This document shows, piece after piece, positions 42,574-51,604 of a DNA stretch of 64,000 nucleotides (positions are counted from its first letter, which is position 1; every line of letters begins with the position of its first letter). The stretch is taken from NCBI GenBank assembly GCA_001749745.1, contig JWTM01000273.1:62001-126000 (forward strand), read 5' to 3'. This DNA comes from Candidatus Marispirochaeta associata. GTDB taxonomy: Bacteria > Spirochaetota > Spirochaetia > JC444 > Marispirochaetaceae. The notes beneath the pieces were generated by a model. It had not been told where the DNA came from. It saw only the letters and a program-made list of their open reading frames with translations, and ran no database searches. Position numbers and translations under genes: made by a program.

Positions 42574-45500
42574 ATAAGACCGTAGAGACTGGGAATCACG
42601 ATCAGCGCGGTCAGAGTAGAGAATACCAGGCCGAATATGATCGTCGCCGCCATGGGCCCCCATACCACCGACCGTCCGCCCAGTCCGAGGGCGGTAGGGG
42701 TCAGTCCGGCGATGGTCGTCACCGAGGTGAGCAGAATCGGCCGCATGCGGGTCGCCGCAGCCTCCTTGACGGCATCCCCAGTGGCGATGCCTTCCGCCCG
42801 GCGTTCGTTGATGAAACTGATCAACACAATCGCATCATTGACCGCAATTCCCGCCAGCGCCACCGTAGCGTAGAGTACGGTAGTCGAGAAGGGCGTTCCC
42901 GACAGCACCAGATAGAGGGTTACTCCGGCGAAGGCGAAGGGCAGGGTCGTCAGGATCAGAAAGGGCTGTGAGTAGGAGTTGAACTGCGACCCGAGGATCA
43001 GATAGATCAAAAAGAGCCCCAAGAGAAATATCCGCAGGATCTGAATTAAAAGATTGTCGAAATCGGAAAACTCGCCGCCCACGCTCAGCTCCACATCGGG
43101 GTAGCGGTCGGCCAGTTCCTGGTTGAAATAGGCGCTGATCTCGGCATTGATGGCCCGGATATTCTCCTCGCTGTAGGCCGATGCCTCGACGGTGACCTCC
43201 CGCTTGCCGTCGACCCGTTTGATCGAGGCCAAGGGTGCCGATTCGCTTAAGGAGGCGACCGACGAGAAGGGGATCTGCCGCCCGTCGACGGTCGGAATCT
43301 TCATCTCTTCGATCATCTTGATCCGGTCCCGTCCGTTAGCGGCGTAGCCGACGATTACATCGACCTCCTCATTGTTCCTGAAGTAGGTGGTGGCGGTCAC
43401 GCCGTCCAGCGCACCGCGCAGATAAGAACCGATGCTGCTGACCGAGAGCCCCAATTCGGCGGCGCGATTTTCATCTACCATGACCCGAATCTCCGGGGTT
43501 CCCGGGTCGACGTTGTCGCCTATGTTGAAGAGCTCCGGATAGGCGCTCAGGCGCTGGCGAAAATCGGCGGCGATGGCCGCCAGTTCGTCGTAATCATCCC
43601 CAAAGAGTCTGAAGGAGATCGGCGGCGAAACCGGAGGACCGTTGGTCGCCTTGCGGAAGACTACATCCTCGGCGCCGGCGATTCCGGCGGTGAGCTCCTC
43701 CACCTCCCCCATGATAGCGGTAATCGGCCGGGTTCGCCCCTCTTTTATCTCCGTCAGATCGACAATGATCTGGGCCAGATTGCTCTTGGCGGTATTGGAT
43801 CCCTCATCGGCCCGGAACCCGATGGATGAACTCAAGGCTAGCACCTCGCCGTTCCCCCTCAGGGGCAGGAGCAGCTCCTCGTAGCGGGATACAAAGCGAG
43901 CTGTTTTGTCGATGCTCGTCCCGACGGGCATCTCGATATCGATATAGAAGAGGGTAAAATCCTCGGCACTGAAGAGATCCTGATTAACCGTCGGCAACAG
44001 GGCAAAGGCGAAGATCATGATCACAAAAGCCCCCAGGACCACCAGGCCGCGTCGCCGGTAGAGTCGTTCCAAGAGGGCTGAGAAGCCCCGACGCAGGGAC
44101 TGAAAGAAGCGATCCCGCATCCCGCTCAGCTTGCGTTTGCCCCCGGGCCAGTCGGCGAAGTGGGACGGGAGAAAGACCAGCGCCTCGAAGGTCGAAGCGA
44201 CCAGCGCGACCGAGACGGTGAAGGGAATGACCCGCAGGAACTTCCCGATCGTCCCGGGAAGGATCATCAAAGGCAGGAAGGCCGCCACGGTGGTGCCCGT
44301 GGCCGCAATGACCGGCCAGACAACCTGATTCGTCCCCTCTATGGCCGCTCGGTGGCGGTCGAGGCCGTTCTCCTGCAGTCGGTAGGAGTTTTCGATAATT
44401 ACAATTGCATGGTCGACGATCAGTCCCAGCACCAGGACCAGACCGAAGAGGGTGTTGGTGTTGAAGGTTTCGCCGGTCAACTCCAGGATAACGAAGGTCA
44501 ATGCAAAGGCGATCGGAATCCCCAAGGCCGTCATCAGCGCATTCCTGAGACCGATGAAGAGGAAGAGGATGATTACCAAGAGGAGGAAACCGAAGAGCGC
44601 GTTGGAGAGAAGCACATCGATGCTGTTGCGGATCTGAACCGTCGAATCGCTGAAGAGGTCGGCCTTGATTCCCACCGGCATAAAGCGGGTAAATTCAGTC
44701 AGCTCCGCCTTAACCCCCTCGATCACCCGAATCGAGTCTCCCCGGGAGACCTTGGCCACCCGCAGAATAATAGCCTGCTCCCCATCGTAGCGGGCCCGTA
44801 CGCCGAAGGGATCGTAGCTGTCGTAGACCCGGGCAAGGTCCCCAACCCGGAGGGTCCCCTCACCCTCTGCGCCGCGGCGGACGACGATATTCTCGAAGTT
44901 CTCCAGCTCTTCTATCTCGCCGTAGGTCCGTACCAGGAACTCCCTCTCGCCGCTGGTCACCGTACCGGCGGGGATCGAGATATTGCGGGCCGAAACGGCA
45001 CCGACCAGTTCGTTCATGGAAATCTGCAGAGATTCAAGCTTCTCCTGGGCGGCGTCGATCCTGATCTGTCTATCCCTGGAACCGACCAGGGTGACCGAGG
45101 AGACCTGATTGACCGCCAGGAGCCGCTCCTGCAGATCCAGCGCCGCTCGGTTGAGATCCCCATATTCCACATCTCCCGAGAGCACCACCTCGATAACCGG
45201 CAGGAAATCCGCCGCCGAGAAATCATCGATTACCGGATTGAGGGTACCGTCCGGTAATTCCACGTTTGAAAAGCGGGTGCGGGTCTCCTGAAAGAGCCGG
45301 TCGAACTCCTCATTGGAGATTCCGTCGTCGAATTCGACCCTCACGACCGCCAGTCCTTCGCTGGTGGAGGAATTGATCTCCTTGAGCTTATCCAGGCCCT
45401 TCATCTCGTTCTCGATTTTGATGGTTACCGTCTGCTCGATATCCTCCGCCGCTACTCCCGGATAGGGAACAATGATGTTCACCCAAAAGAAGGGAACCTC

Positions 45501-45614
45501 GGAGAACTGCTCCTGGGGCAAGCGGGAGAGACTGAGGTAGCCCAGTACCAGAATAGCTACCATCAGGATATTGACCAATACACCGTTTTTAACTGAAAAG
45601 GATCCGATGCTCAT
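42522..45614 (-). CDS. RND efflux permease (AcrB/MdtC-like)
   Basis: 1030 residues, full-length RND exporter. The N-terminus SFSVKNGVLVNILMVAILVLGYLSL is the first helix; TMH4 carries GLVLVLGLIVDHAIVIIENS with the proton-relay Asp in IVDHAIV; a second repeat has TVALAGIAVNDAIVLISF. The two large periplasmic loops are present. It resembles the multidrug/acriflavine-type HAE group more than metal pumps. The adaptor is encoded upstream, 18 bases from this start. A second, unrelated RND pair lies at 1-2947. No TolC-like gene is next to it. Confidence 0.95.
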   Translation of the reverse strand: MSIGSFSVKNGVLVNILMVAILVLGYLSLSRLPQEQFSEVPFFWVNIIVPYPGVAAEDIEQTVTIKIENEMKGLDKLKEINSSTSEGLAVVRVEFDDGISNEEFDRLFQETRTRFSNVELPDGTLNPVIDDFSAADFLPVIEVVLSGDVEYGDLNRAALDLQERLLAVNQVSSVTLVGSRDRQIRIDAAQEKLESLQISMNELVGAVSARNISIPAGTVTSGEREFLVRTYGEIEELENFENIVVRRGAEGEGTLRVGDLARVYDSYDPFGVRARYDGEQAIILRVAKVSRGDSIRVIEGVKAELTEFTRFMPVGIKADLFSDSTVQIRNSIDVLLSNALFGFLLLVIILFLFIGLRNALMTALGIPIAFALTFVILELTGETFNTNTLFGLVLVLGLIVDHAIVIIENSYRLQENGLDRHRAAIEGTNQVVWPVIAATGTTVAAFLPLMILPGTIGKFLRVIPFTVSVALVASTFEALVFLPSHFADWPGGKRKLSGMRDRFFQSLRRGFSALLERLYRRRGLVVLGAFVIMIFAFALLPTVNQDLFSAEDFTLFYIDIEMPVGTSIDKTARFVSRYEELLLPLRGNGEVLALSSSIGFRADEGSNTAKSNLAQIIVDLTEIKEGRTRPITAIMGEVEELTAGIAGAEDVVFRKATNGPPVSPPISFRLFGDDYDELAAIAADFRQRLSAYPELFNIGDNVDPGTPEIRVMVDENRAAELGLSVSSIGSYLRGALDGVTATTYFRNNEEVDVIVGYAANGRDRIKMIEEMKIPTVDGRQIPFSSVASLSESAPLASIKRVDGKREVTVEASAYSEENIRAINAEISAYFNQELADRYPDVELSVGGEFSDFDNLLIQILRIFLLGLFLIYLILGSQFNSYSQPFLILTTLPFAFAGVTLYLVLSGTPFSTTVLYATVALAGIAVNDAIVLISFINERRAEGIATGDAVKEAAATRMRPILLTSVTTIAGLTPTALGLGGRSVVWGPMAATIIFGLVFSTLTALIVIPSLYGLIYDRRSKTARSVRGEGA

Positions 45615-45632
45615 CTGATTCCTGTCCTTATC

Positions 45633-46709
45633 CTAGCCTTGCTGTTCGAACTCTATCGGCGCGCCGTCGCTCAAGCGGGTTGTGCCGGAGACTACAACCT
45701 TGTCGCCCGCATCCAGCCCGGAGAGGACCTCCGCCATACCGCCCAGGCGGCGACCGATGCGCACCTCCCGCTCGACGGCGCTGCCGGATGTTGCCAGAAA
45801 CACGGCGTTCTCTTCTTCCCCTCTCAAGAGGGCGGCGGTGGGAACCAGGAGGACCTCCTTCTCGCGGTTGGTGTCGATTGAGACCTTGGCGGACATCCCC
45901 GATTTGAGAAGCTCCCTGTCTCCGTCGAACTCTATCACTACCCGAAAGCTGGCGGTGGAGGGATCGCTCCCGGCGGCGACCTCGGTAACCACTCCGGGGA
46001 AGCTCATATCGCCGGCGGCGGCGACCCGGATCAGCGCTTCGGCACCGGGAGCAAGCAACCCGATCTGACGCTCGCCGATATGAAGGTCTAGGGAGTAGGC
46101 GCTGTCGTCGACGATGCGAGCAAGCCTGGTCCCGGGGTTGATATAGTTGCCTGTCGATACCCCCTCGTCGATCCAGGCGACCCGCCCCTCGATGGGGCTG
46201 GTAATCGTCCGGTCTTCCAGGACCTTCAGGGCTTGTTCGTAACGAGCGCGAGCACCCCGCTCGGCGCTCTGGGCTCGCACCAGCTCTATCTTGGAGGCGT
46301 TTCCCCGTTCGAAGAGATTCTGAACAGCATTGAGATCAATCTCGGCGTTCTCCCAAGCCGCAAGAGCCTCCTGCATCGAAAGCCGGGCGATTGAGTCGTC
46401 CAACCTGGCGATGACCTCGCCCCGGGAGACCGACTGCCCTAAAAGCACCTCCACGGACTGCACGACTCCCTGGGATTCCGCCACCAGCTGAACCTCGTTC
46501 ACTCCGGCGATTGTTCCGGCGGATTCAATACTCCCGAAGAGTCTCCCGGTAGTAACCTCCGCGGTCTCGACCATCATCGCCGCGTCCCCCTGGTCGGGGT
46601 CCCAGGTAGCGGCAGAGGTGGAATCGCTACCCCGGCCTCCTCCGCAGGAGACGGCCAGCGCCGTAAGGGCGGTAATTAGCACTGTTTTTAGCAGATTGTT
46701 CATCTTCAT
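45633..46709 (-). CDS. RND periplasmic adaptor lipoprotein
   Basis: 358 residues. The signal peptide ends in a VSC lipobox, followed by a lipoyl half, a helical hairpin (about 105-150; QEALAAWENAEIDLNAVQNLFERGNASKIELVRAQSAERGARARYEQALKVLED), the second lipoyl half, barrel and membrane-proximal domain. This is a normal-length adaptor, unlike that at 2042-2947. It forms an operon with the RND permease. The start is divergent from the light-sensor regulator gene, 116 bases away, so that regulator may also control this pump. Confidence 0.92.
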   Translation of the reverse strand: MKMNNLLKTVLITALTALAVSCGGGRGSDSTSAATWDPDQGDAAMMVETAEVTTGRLFGSIESAGTIAGVNEVQLVAESQGVVQSVEVLLGQSVSRGEVIARLDDSIARLSMQEALAAWENAEIDLNAVQNLFERGNASKIELVRAQSAERGARARYEQALKVLEDRTITSPIEGRVAWIDEGVSTGNYINPGTRLARIVDDSAYSLDLHIGERQIGLLAPGAEALIRVAAAGDMSFPGVVTEVAAGSDPSTASFRVVIEFDGDRELLKSGMSAKVSIDTNREKEVLLVPTAALLRGEEENAVFLATSGSAVEREVRIGRRLGGMAEVLSGLDAGDKVVVSGTTRLSDGAPIEFEQQG

Positions 46710-46774
46710 TCATCTCTCCCTGATCTCTATAGAGTAAAGATATAATTCAATATGTGATTTATCAAGATATTTAT

Positions 46775-46803
46775 TTGTATATATTCACAAATTGTGTTAT
46801 TTT
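46775..46803 (+). promoter_or_regulatory. Promoter of the cobalamin-type regulator and photolyase
   Basis: TTGTAT (46775-46780), a 17-base spacer and TATTTT (46798-46803). The spacer contains the palindrome CACAA-A-TTGTG, so a protein bound there would block RNA polymerase. Confidence 0.6.
46786..46796. promoter_or_regulatory. Palindromic operator candidate in promoter spacer
   Basis: CACAA-A-TTGTG, a perfect 11-base inverted repeat between the -35 and -10 boxes. It suits an Xre-type dimer, and the regulator gene downstream encodes one. Binding is inferred. Confidence 0.5.
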
Positions 46804-46825
46804 CGATATAAGGAAGAGCCGACAT

Positions 46826-47755
46826 ATGGGAAACCAATTTGGTCAGTGGTTGAAATATCATCGCAAACGCCTGGGAATGAGTCAGCGAGAGGTCGGCGAG
46901 GCCCTCGGTGTGGGGCAGACAACCATCGCCAATTACGAGAACGACAGCCGCTTCCCGGATCAGCAGAAACTGGTTGGCATCGCCCGGCTATTTCGGACCT
47001 CGGTGGATGAGCTTCTCGGGGCCCCCCGGGGCGGATTCAGGCTGGGTAATTCGGTCACAAGCCGGCCCGACGGATATACGGCGGATAAGATTATAGAATC
47101 GATCCTCAACAGAGAAGAGAATCAGGTCTGGGAGAGAATAGAGGCGGAAATAGCCGCGGGAATGGCTCTGGGCAGCGTCTACGAAGAGATTATCCAACCG
47201 ACCCTGGCTGCTACCGGACGACTCTGGGCCGCCGGCCGCTTGAGCGTGGCGGAGGAGCATCTGATAACCTATCTAATGGAGAGTTTCATGGAGCGGGCCC
47301 GACTCTACTATCCCAAGGCCAGCCCCCGGGAGATCTCCTGCATCTGTGCGGCCGTTCCGGGTGAGGATCACGGCGTAGGTCTGCGTATGTTCCGCGACCT
47401 GTTGGAGCAGGCCGGCTGGGCGACCTTCTTTCTAGGCACCAATGTTCCGACCGACCACTTCATCCGTTTCGCCTGCTCCTTTCCCGTGGATCTCATCGCC
47501 TTGTCGGTAATGCTCGCCAGTCATCTCGACTCCGCCCGGCTGATGATTCGGGAGATACGACGCACCGAGGAAATCGCATCGGTCCCCATTCTCATCGGCG
47601 GCGGATTATTCACGCACAGCAATCTGGATTGGAAGGAGCTCGGGGCCGACGGGATCGCCTCCGGCATGCGTCAGGGGGTGCAAGAGGCGGAACGATTATT
47701 GAAGCAGTCTCAGCAGCTATCTGAGAACGCGAGAACCCGGGAGGAGGGAGCATGA
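46826..47755 (+). CDS. Xre-HTH regulator fused to CarH-like cobalamin photosensor
   Basis: 309 residues. Residues 8-65 are an Xre-type helix-turn-helix (MSQREVGEALGVGQTTIANYEND). Residues about 85-165 form the four-helix B12-binding-2 cap with the Wx9EH motif: W134, E144, H145. This is the motif that in CarH-type light sensors covers the adenosyl group of adenosylcobalamin. Residues about 170-290 are the B12-binding Rossmann domain, with E180-x-H182-x-x-G as the lower-ligand loop and GGG at 258-260. CarH and LitR carry MerR-type DNA-binding domains; here it is Xre-type. The ATG at 46826 has AGGAAG upstream. It overlaps the photolyase gene by four bases, so it is probably a light-released repressor of that gene. 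Confidence 0.85.
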   Translation: MGNQFGQWLKYHRKRLGMSQREVGEALGVGQTTIANYENDSRFPDQQKLVGIARLFRTSVDELLGAPRGGFRLGNSVTSRPDGYTADKIIESILNREENQVWERIEAEIAAGMALGSVYEEIIQPTLAATGRLWAAGRLSVAEEHLITYLMESFMERARLYYPKASPREISCICAAVPGEDHGVGLRMFRDLLEQAGWATFFLGTNVPTDHFIRFACSFPVDLIALSVMLASHLDSARLMIREIRRTEEIASVPILIGGGLFTHSNLDWKELGADGIASGMRQGVQEAERLLKQSQQLSENARTREEGA

Positions 47756-49173
47756 GTGAGGAACTGTTCGAGGACTTGAAGAAGGAGTTTGGAGCCAGAA
47801 TCACCCTTAGCCCATCACCGATTTCGTCCCGGGGAGCCTATGTCCTCCTGTGGGTACAACAAGCGGTGAGAACAGGAGAGAATCATGCCCTGGCGGCGGC
47901 GATTCGGGCCGCCAACCTGCTCGATCTGCCCCTCTACGCCTTCTTCGGGGTCGACCCCTCCTATCCGGGGGCCAATGCCAGGCACTTCGCATTCCTCTTT
48001 GAGGGTTTGATCGACCTTAAAGAAGCCCTCGCGGCGCAGGGAATCCCGCTCATCGTCGTAACGGAAACACCGGTGGAGGGAGTCTGTAAGGCAGCGGCCC
48101 AGGCGGCATGCGTTGTCGGCGATGTGGGCTACACCCGCATACAGCGTCGCTGGCGGCGGGAGTTGAGGGAAAAGCTCACCATACCCCTGATTCTGCTGGA
48201 AAGCGATGTGGTCGTCCCGGTAGCCCAAGCCTCTCGGAAAGAGGAGTATGCGGCGGCTACCATCCGCCCCAAGATACGCCGGCTCACCGATCTTTTCCTC
48301 GCTCCGGTACATTGCGATTCCCTTGCGAATCCGGACGCTCACCTCCCCTCGGTGCTGGCGGAGCTGGATAGTCTTGATCCCTCATATGCCAGGGAGAACA
48401 TGCACTCCCTGGGCATCGACATGGGTGTCTCGCCGGTGGAGTGGATCCGCGGCGGGGAAGAGGCGGCCGAGGAGTACCTGGAACATTTTATCGAAACCCA
48501 TCTGCATCACTACCATGATGCCCGCAACGATCCGGGGCTCCGCATTCAGTCCGACCTGAGCCCCTATCTCCACTTCGGACATCTTTCTCCCGTACGAGCC
48601 GCATTGCGGGCGATGGAGGCTTCGACCCACGATCCCTCCCTCATGGACGGAACCGCCGCCTTCTTAGAGCAGCTGATTATCCGGCGGGAGCTGGCCATCA
48701 ACTTCTGCGTCTATAACGAAGCCTACGATTCGCCCGACTCCCTCCCCCAATGGGCCCGGGAGACCCTGGGGGTGCATGCCGATGATCCTCGACCAGCCCG
48801 CTATACCACCGAAGAGATAAGCGAGGGGCGCACTGAGGATCACTACTGGAACGCCGCCCAACGGGAATTGGTTTACCATGGGAAGATGCACGGCTATATG
48901 CGCATGTACTGGGGCAAGAAGATTCTGGAGTGGTTCCCCGATTGGCGGGAGGCCTACCGTCTGTTGGTCCATCTGAACGATACCTACAGCCTGGACGGTC
49001 GCGATCCCAACGGCTACGCCGGGGTTGCCTGGGTCTTCGGGAAGCACGATCGGCCCTTTCCGGAGCGTCCCTGCTTCGGGAAACTGCGCCCCATGGGAGC
49101 CAAGGGCTTGAAGCGCAAGTTTGAGATGGAGCTCTACCTAAACCGAATCGAGGCGCTCCAGGGCTCCCCCTGA
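47752..49173 (+). CDS. phrB: Class II CPD photolyase
   Basis: 473 residues. The N-terminal antenna domain starts with YVLLWVQQAVRTGENHALAAAIRAANLLDLPLYAFFGVDPSY; the C-terminal catalytic region has the class II marks WNAAQRELVYHGKMHGYMRMYWGKKILEW and DGRDPNGYAGVAWVFGKHDRPF, where FAD and the cyclobutane dimer bind. It uses blue light to split UV-induced pyrimidine dimers. The gene overlaps the cobalamin regulator by four bases, so light would both induce and power the repair. Class II enzymes are less common in bacteria than class I. Confidence 0.93.
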   Translation: MSEELFEDLKKEFGARITLSPSPISSRGAYVLLWVQQAVRTGENHALAAAIRAANLLDLPLYAFFGVDPSYPGANARHFAFLFEGLIDLKEALAAQGIPLIVVTETPVEGVCKAAAQAACVVGDVGYTRIQRRWRRELREKLTIPLILLESDVVVPVAQASRKEEYAAATIRPKIRRLTDLFLAPVHCDSLANPDAHLPSVLAELDSLDPSYARENMHSLGIDMGVSPVEWIRGGEEAAEEYLEHFIETHLHHYHDARNDPGLRIQSDLSPYLHFGHLSPVRAALRAMEASTHDPSLMDGTAAFLEQLIIRRELAINFCVYNEAYDSPDSLPQWARETLGVHADDPRPARYTTEEISEGRTEDHYWNAAQRELVYHGKMHGYMRMYWGKKILEWFPDWREAYRLLVHLNDTYSLDGRDPNGYAGVAWVFGKHDRPFPERPCFGKLRPMGAKGLKRKFEMELYLNRIEALQGSP

Positions 49174-49205
49174 GCCCGCCCCGCTTGCCTACTATGGTAA
49201 TCAGC

Positions 49206-49234
49206 TTTACCCAGCCCCAATCGCATGATAGAGT
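49206..49234 (+). promoter_or_regulatory. Promoter of the GGDEF-EAL gene
   Basis: TTTACC (49206-49211), a 17-base spacer and TAGAGT (49229-49234), about 45 bases before the ATG at 49280. Confidence 0.45.
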
Positions 49235-49279
49235 GTGAGTCCGGATATTACTATTTGAGCATCCATAGGCTGGCCGATT

Positions 49280-51604
49280 ATGCAAGATTTTGTTGAGCGC
49301 CTGGGAAGCGGAGTCGTTACCCTCGAAGAGCGTTTCGATCGCATCCGAAGCGCATTGGAAGCATACAAAGCCCTGGAAGAAGAGACGGTTACCGCGGAGG
49401 AACCGGAACTTATTCCTCCCGAGGGTTCCCTATTCGACAATCTCCTTCGCCGCGCGCTGGAGGGGCATGTCCTCAACCTGGCCTCGGACAGCACCGATGC
49501 GGACAGTTTCGCCATAATCCTCGAGAATAGCAATGATCCCGCCCTTTTGGTCGACGAAGGGGGCGCAATACTACGCGCCAATCCGGCCTTAGTCTCCCTC
49601 TTTGGTTATAGCATGCAGGAGATCGAGGGCCGTAACGTACTCGAGTTCGTCCCGAAGGTCTACCATGCCGCCCTCCGGGAGCGCTTTCTGGGCGTTCTCG
49701 GCTATGGACGCGCCAGGAACGACGACAATCTGGCGGTTTTCCGTACGCGCCGCAAGGGGGGCGAACCGGTCTCGGTAGAGTGTCTGTTGGCTCAATACCG
49801 GAGAGACGAGCGGCGGGAGATAGCCATAATCATGCGGGACATCGCCCGCAGTCACGAGATCGCTGCTAAGCTTTCGGCCAGCGTCGAACAGTTCGAGACC
49901 CTGTCGGAGACGATCGCCGAAGCGATCCTCAGGATCGATGAAAACTTTACCATTATCTTTGCCAACTCGGCGGTCCTACCCATCTTCGGTTATGAGCGCG
50001 GGGAGCTCTTGGGGACCAATTTCCGCCGGCTATTTCCACCCGAGATCTTTCAGCGTCATGAGGAGGAGTTCCGCAAATATTTCTATATCGACGATCCCCA
50101 CCGCAAGCAGTTAGGTCTCAAACGAACCATGGAGATTCTGGGCAGCCATAAACACCGCGGGGTATCCCCCATGGAGATGTCCTTCGGCAACGGCTCCTTC
50201 TCCGACGGTCGCAGCCTGACCTGCATCATCCGGGACATCAGCATCAGGAAGAATACCGAGCGTCGCTTAAAGCATCTGGCATATCACGACAAACTGACCG
50301 GGCTCGGGAATCGCGACCTCTTTCAACAGGAGCTCTCCAAGGCATTTGCAGATCATCCCGGCCCGGACACCTGGGGAGCGCTCCTCTTTCTCGATCTCGA
50401 CGGCTTCAAGCAGGTCAACGATACCATGGGGCATGATGCGGGGGATGAGCTTCTGGTAGAGACCGCTCGACGACTGCGTTCCATCCTGCGCGAGTCTGAT
50501 GCAATCTACCGCTTCGGCGGGGATGAGTTTGTCGTACTCATTTCCCACAGCCCAGATGCCCGCGGGGCGGCCCTGGTGGCTCAGAAGCTCCTCGATTCGG
50601 TGGCGGAACCGGTTAAACTCCACACCCAGGAGAATCGCGACGAGGTCTCCACGATTCGGGTTGGGGTCAGCATCGGTATCGCGCTGATCCCCGACCACGG
50701 AAGCGACCTCAACCGGCTCACCAAAAGCGCCGATCTGGCGATGTATCACGCCAAGGAGGCGGGGAAGAACTGCTTCCGCTTCTTTGATGCCAAGATGGAC
50801 GCCCGGATCAGCCGCCGCCTCCAGCTTGAACAGGGAATTCGCCGCAGCCTCGATGCAGGCGGATTCTGCCTCTTCTATCAACCCCTGGTCGACCGCAATG
50901 GTGAGATACGGGAGTTAGAGGCCCTTATTCGCTGGGAGGATGCCGAACTCGGCTGGATGAACCCGGGCAGTTTTATCCCTCTGGCCGAAGAGACGAATCT
51001 GATTATACCCTTGGGCAACTGGATTATCGAAACCGCTTGCCGTCAGCTCCGTAGTTGGCACGATGCGGGCCTCAAACCTCTTTCGATCGCTATCAACCTC
51101 TCGGCCAACCAGTTTGCCCATCCGGAAATCGTGGCTATCCTAGGAAACGCGATCCGCCGCAGCGGCGCCGATCCCGCTTTCATACGCCTGGAGATCACCG
51201 AAACTTGCGTCATGCGGGATCCGGGACAGACGGCAGAGAAGATGCGGATTCTCAAGGAGCAGAATCCGGGCCTCGAGTTCGTGATCGATGACTTTGGTAC
51301 GGGGTACTCCTCGTTAAGCTACCTCTCGAAGCTGCCGGCCGACCGGATCAAAATCGACCTCTCCTTCGTAAGCCGCCTCTTCGAGGAACAGAATCAGAAG
51401 ATCGTGAATGCCATTATCAGCATGGCCGATTCCCTGGAGATGGACTATGTAGCCGAAGGGGTGGAGAATAAAGAACAAGCGGAGTTCTTCATCCAGCGGG
51501 GATGTAATCTGATGCAGGGATTCTATTTCCACCGTCCCTTACCCACGGATAGGATAAACGCCCTTCTCGATTCGCCCCCCGACGAGATCCGCCTGCTCTC
51601 CTAA
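49280..51604 (+). CDS. PAS-PAS-GGDEF-EAL cyclic-di-GMP protein
   Basis: 774 residues, no membrane helix. A short N-terminal helical part, PAS 1 (about 75-190; NDPALLVDEGGAILRANPALVSLFGY), PAS 2 (about 200-330), GGDEF domain with an intact FGGDEF (near residue 412) and an upstream RESD inhibitory site, and an EAL domain with ELEALIRWE (near 544) plus VIDDFGTGYSSLSYL and DLSFVSRL. Both halves have the residues for activity, so it may make or break down cyclic di-GMP depending on PAS signals. The lack of a membrane helix suggests cytoplasmic sensing such as redox or oxygen. Its stop shares four bases with the convergent gene. Confidence 0.95.
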   Translation: MQDFVERLGSGVVTLEERFDRIRSALEAYKALEEETVTAEEPELIPPEGSLFDNLLRRALEGHVLNLASDSTDADSFAIILENSNDPALLVDEGGAILRANPALVSLFGYSMQEIEGRNVLEFVPKVYHAALRERFLGVLGYGRARNDDNLAVFRTRRKGGEPVSVECLLAQYRRDERREIAIIMRDIARSHEIAAKLSASVEQFETLSETIAEAILRIDENFTIIFANSAVLPIFGYERGELLGTNFRRLFPPEIFQRHEEEFRKYFYIDDPHRKQLGLKRTMEILGSHKHRGVSPMEMSFGNGSFSDGRSLTCIIRDISIRKNTERRLKHLAYHDKLTGLGNRDLFQQELSKAFADHPGPDTWGALLFLDLDGFKQVNDTMGHDAGDELLVETARRLRSILRESDAIYRFGGDEFVVLISHSPDARGAALVAQKLLDSVAEPVKLHTQENRDEVSTIRVGVSIGIALIPDHGSDLNRLTKSADLAMYHAKEAGKNCFRFFDAKMDARISRRLQLEQGIRRSLDAGGFCLFYQPLVDRNGEIRELEALIRWEDAELGWMNPGSFIPLAEETNLIIPLGNWIIETACRQLRSWHDAGLKPLSIAINLSANQFAHPEIVAILGNAIRRSGADPAFIRLEITETCVMRDPGQTAEKMRILKEQNPGLEFVIDDFGTGYSSLSYLSKLPADRIKIDLSFVSRLFEEQNQKIVNAIISMADSLEMDYVAEGVENKEQAEFFIQRGCNLMQGFYFHRPLPTDRINALLDSPPDEIRLLS

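Noticed and set aside
44160..45257. Long plus-strand open frame of 365 codons opposite the second RND permease
   Set aside because: Charged, low-complexity translation antisense to a full-length RND gene; a by-product of codon bias.
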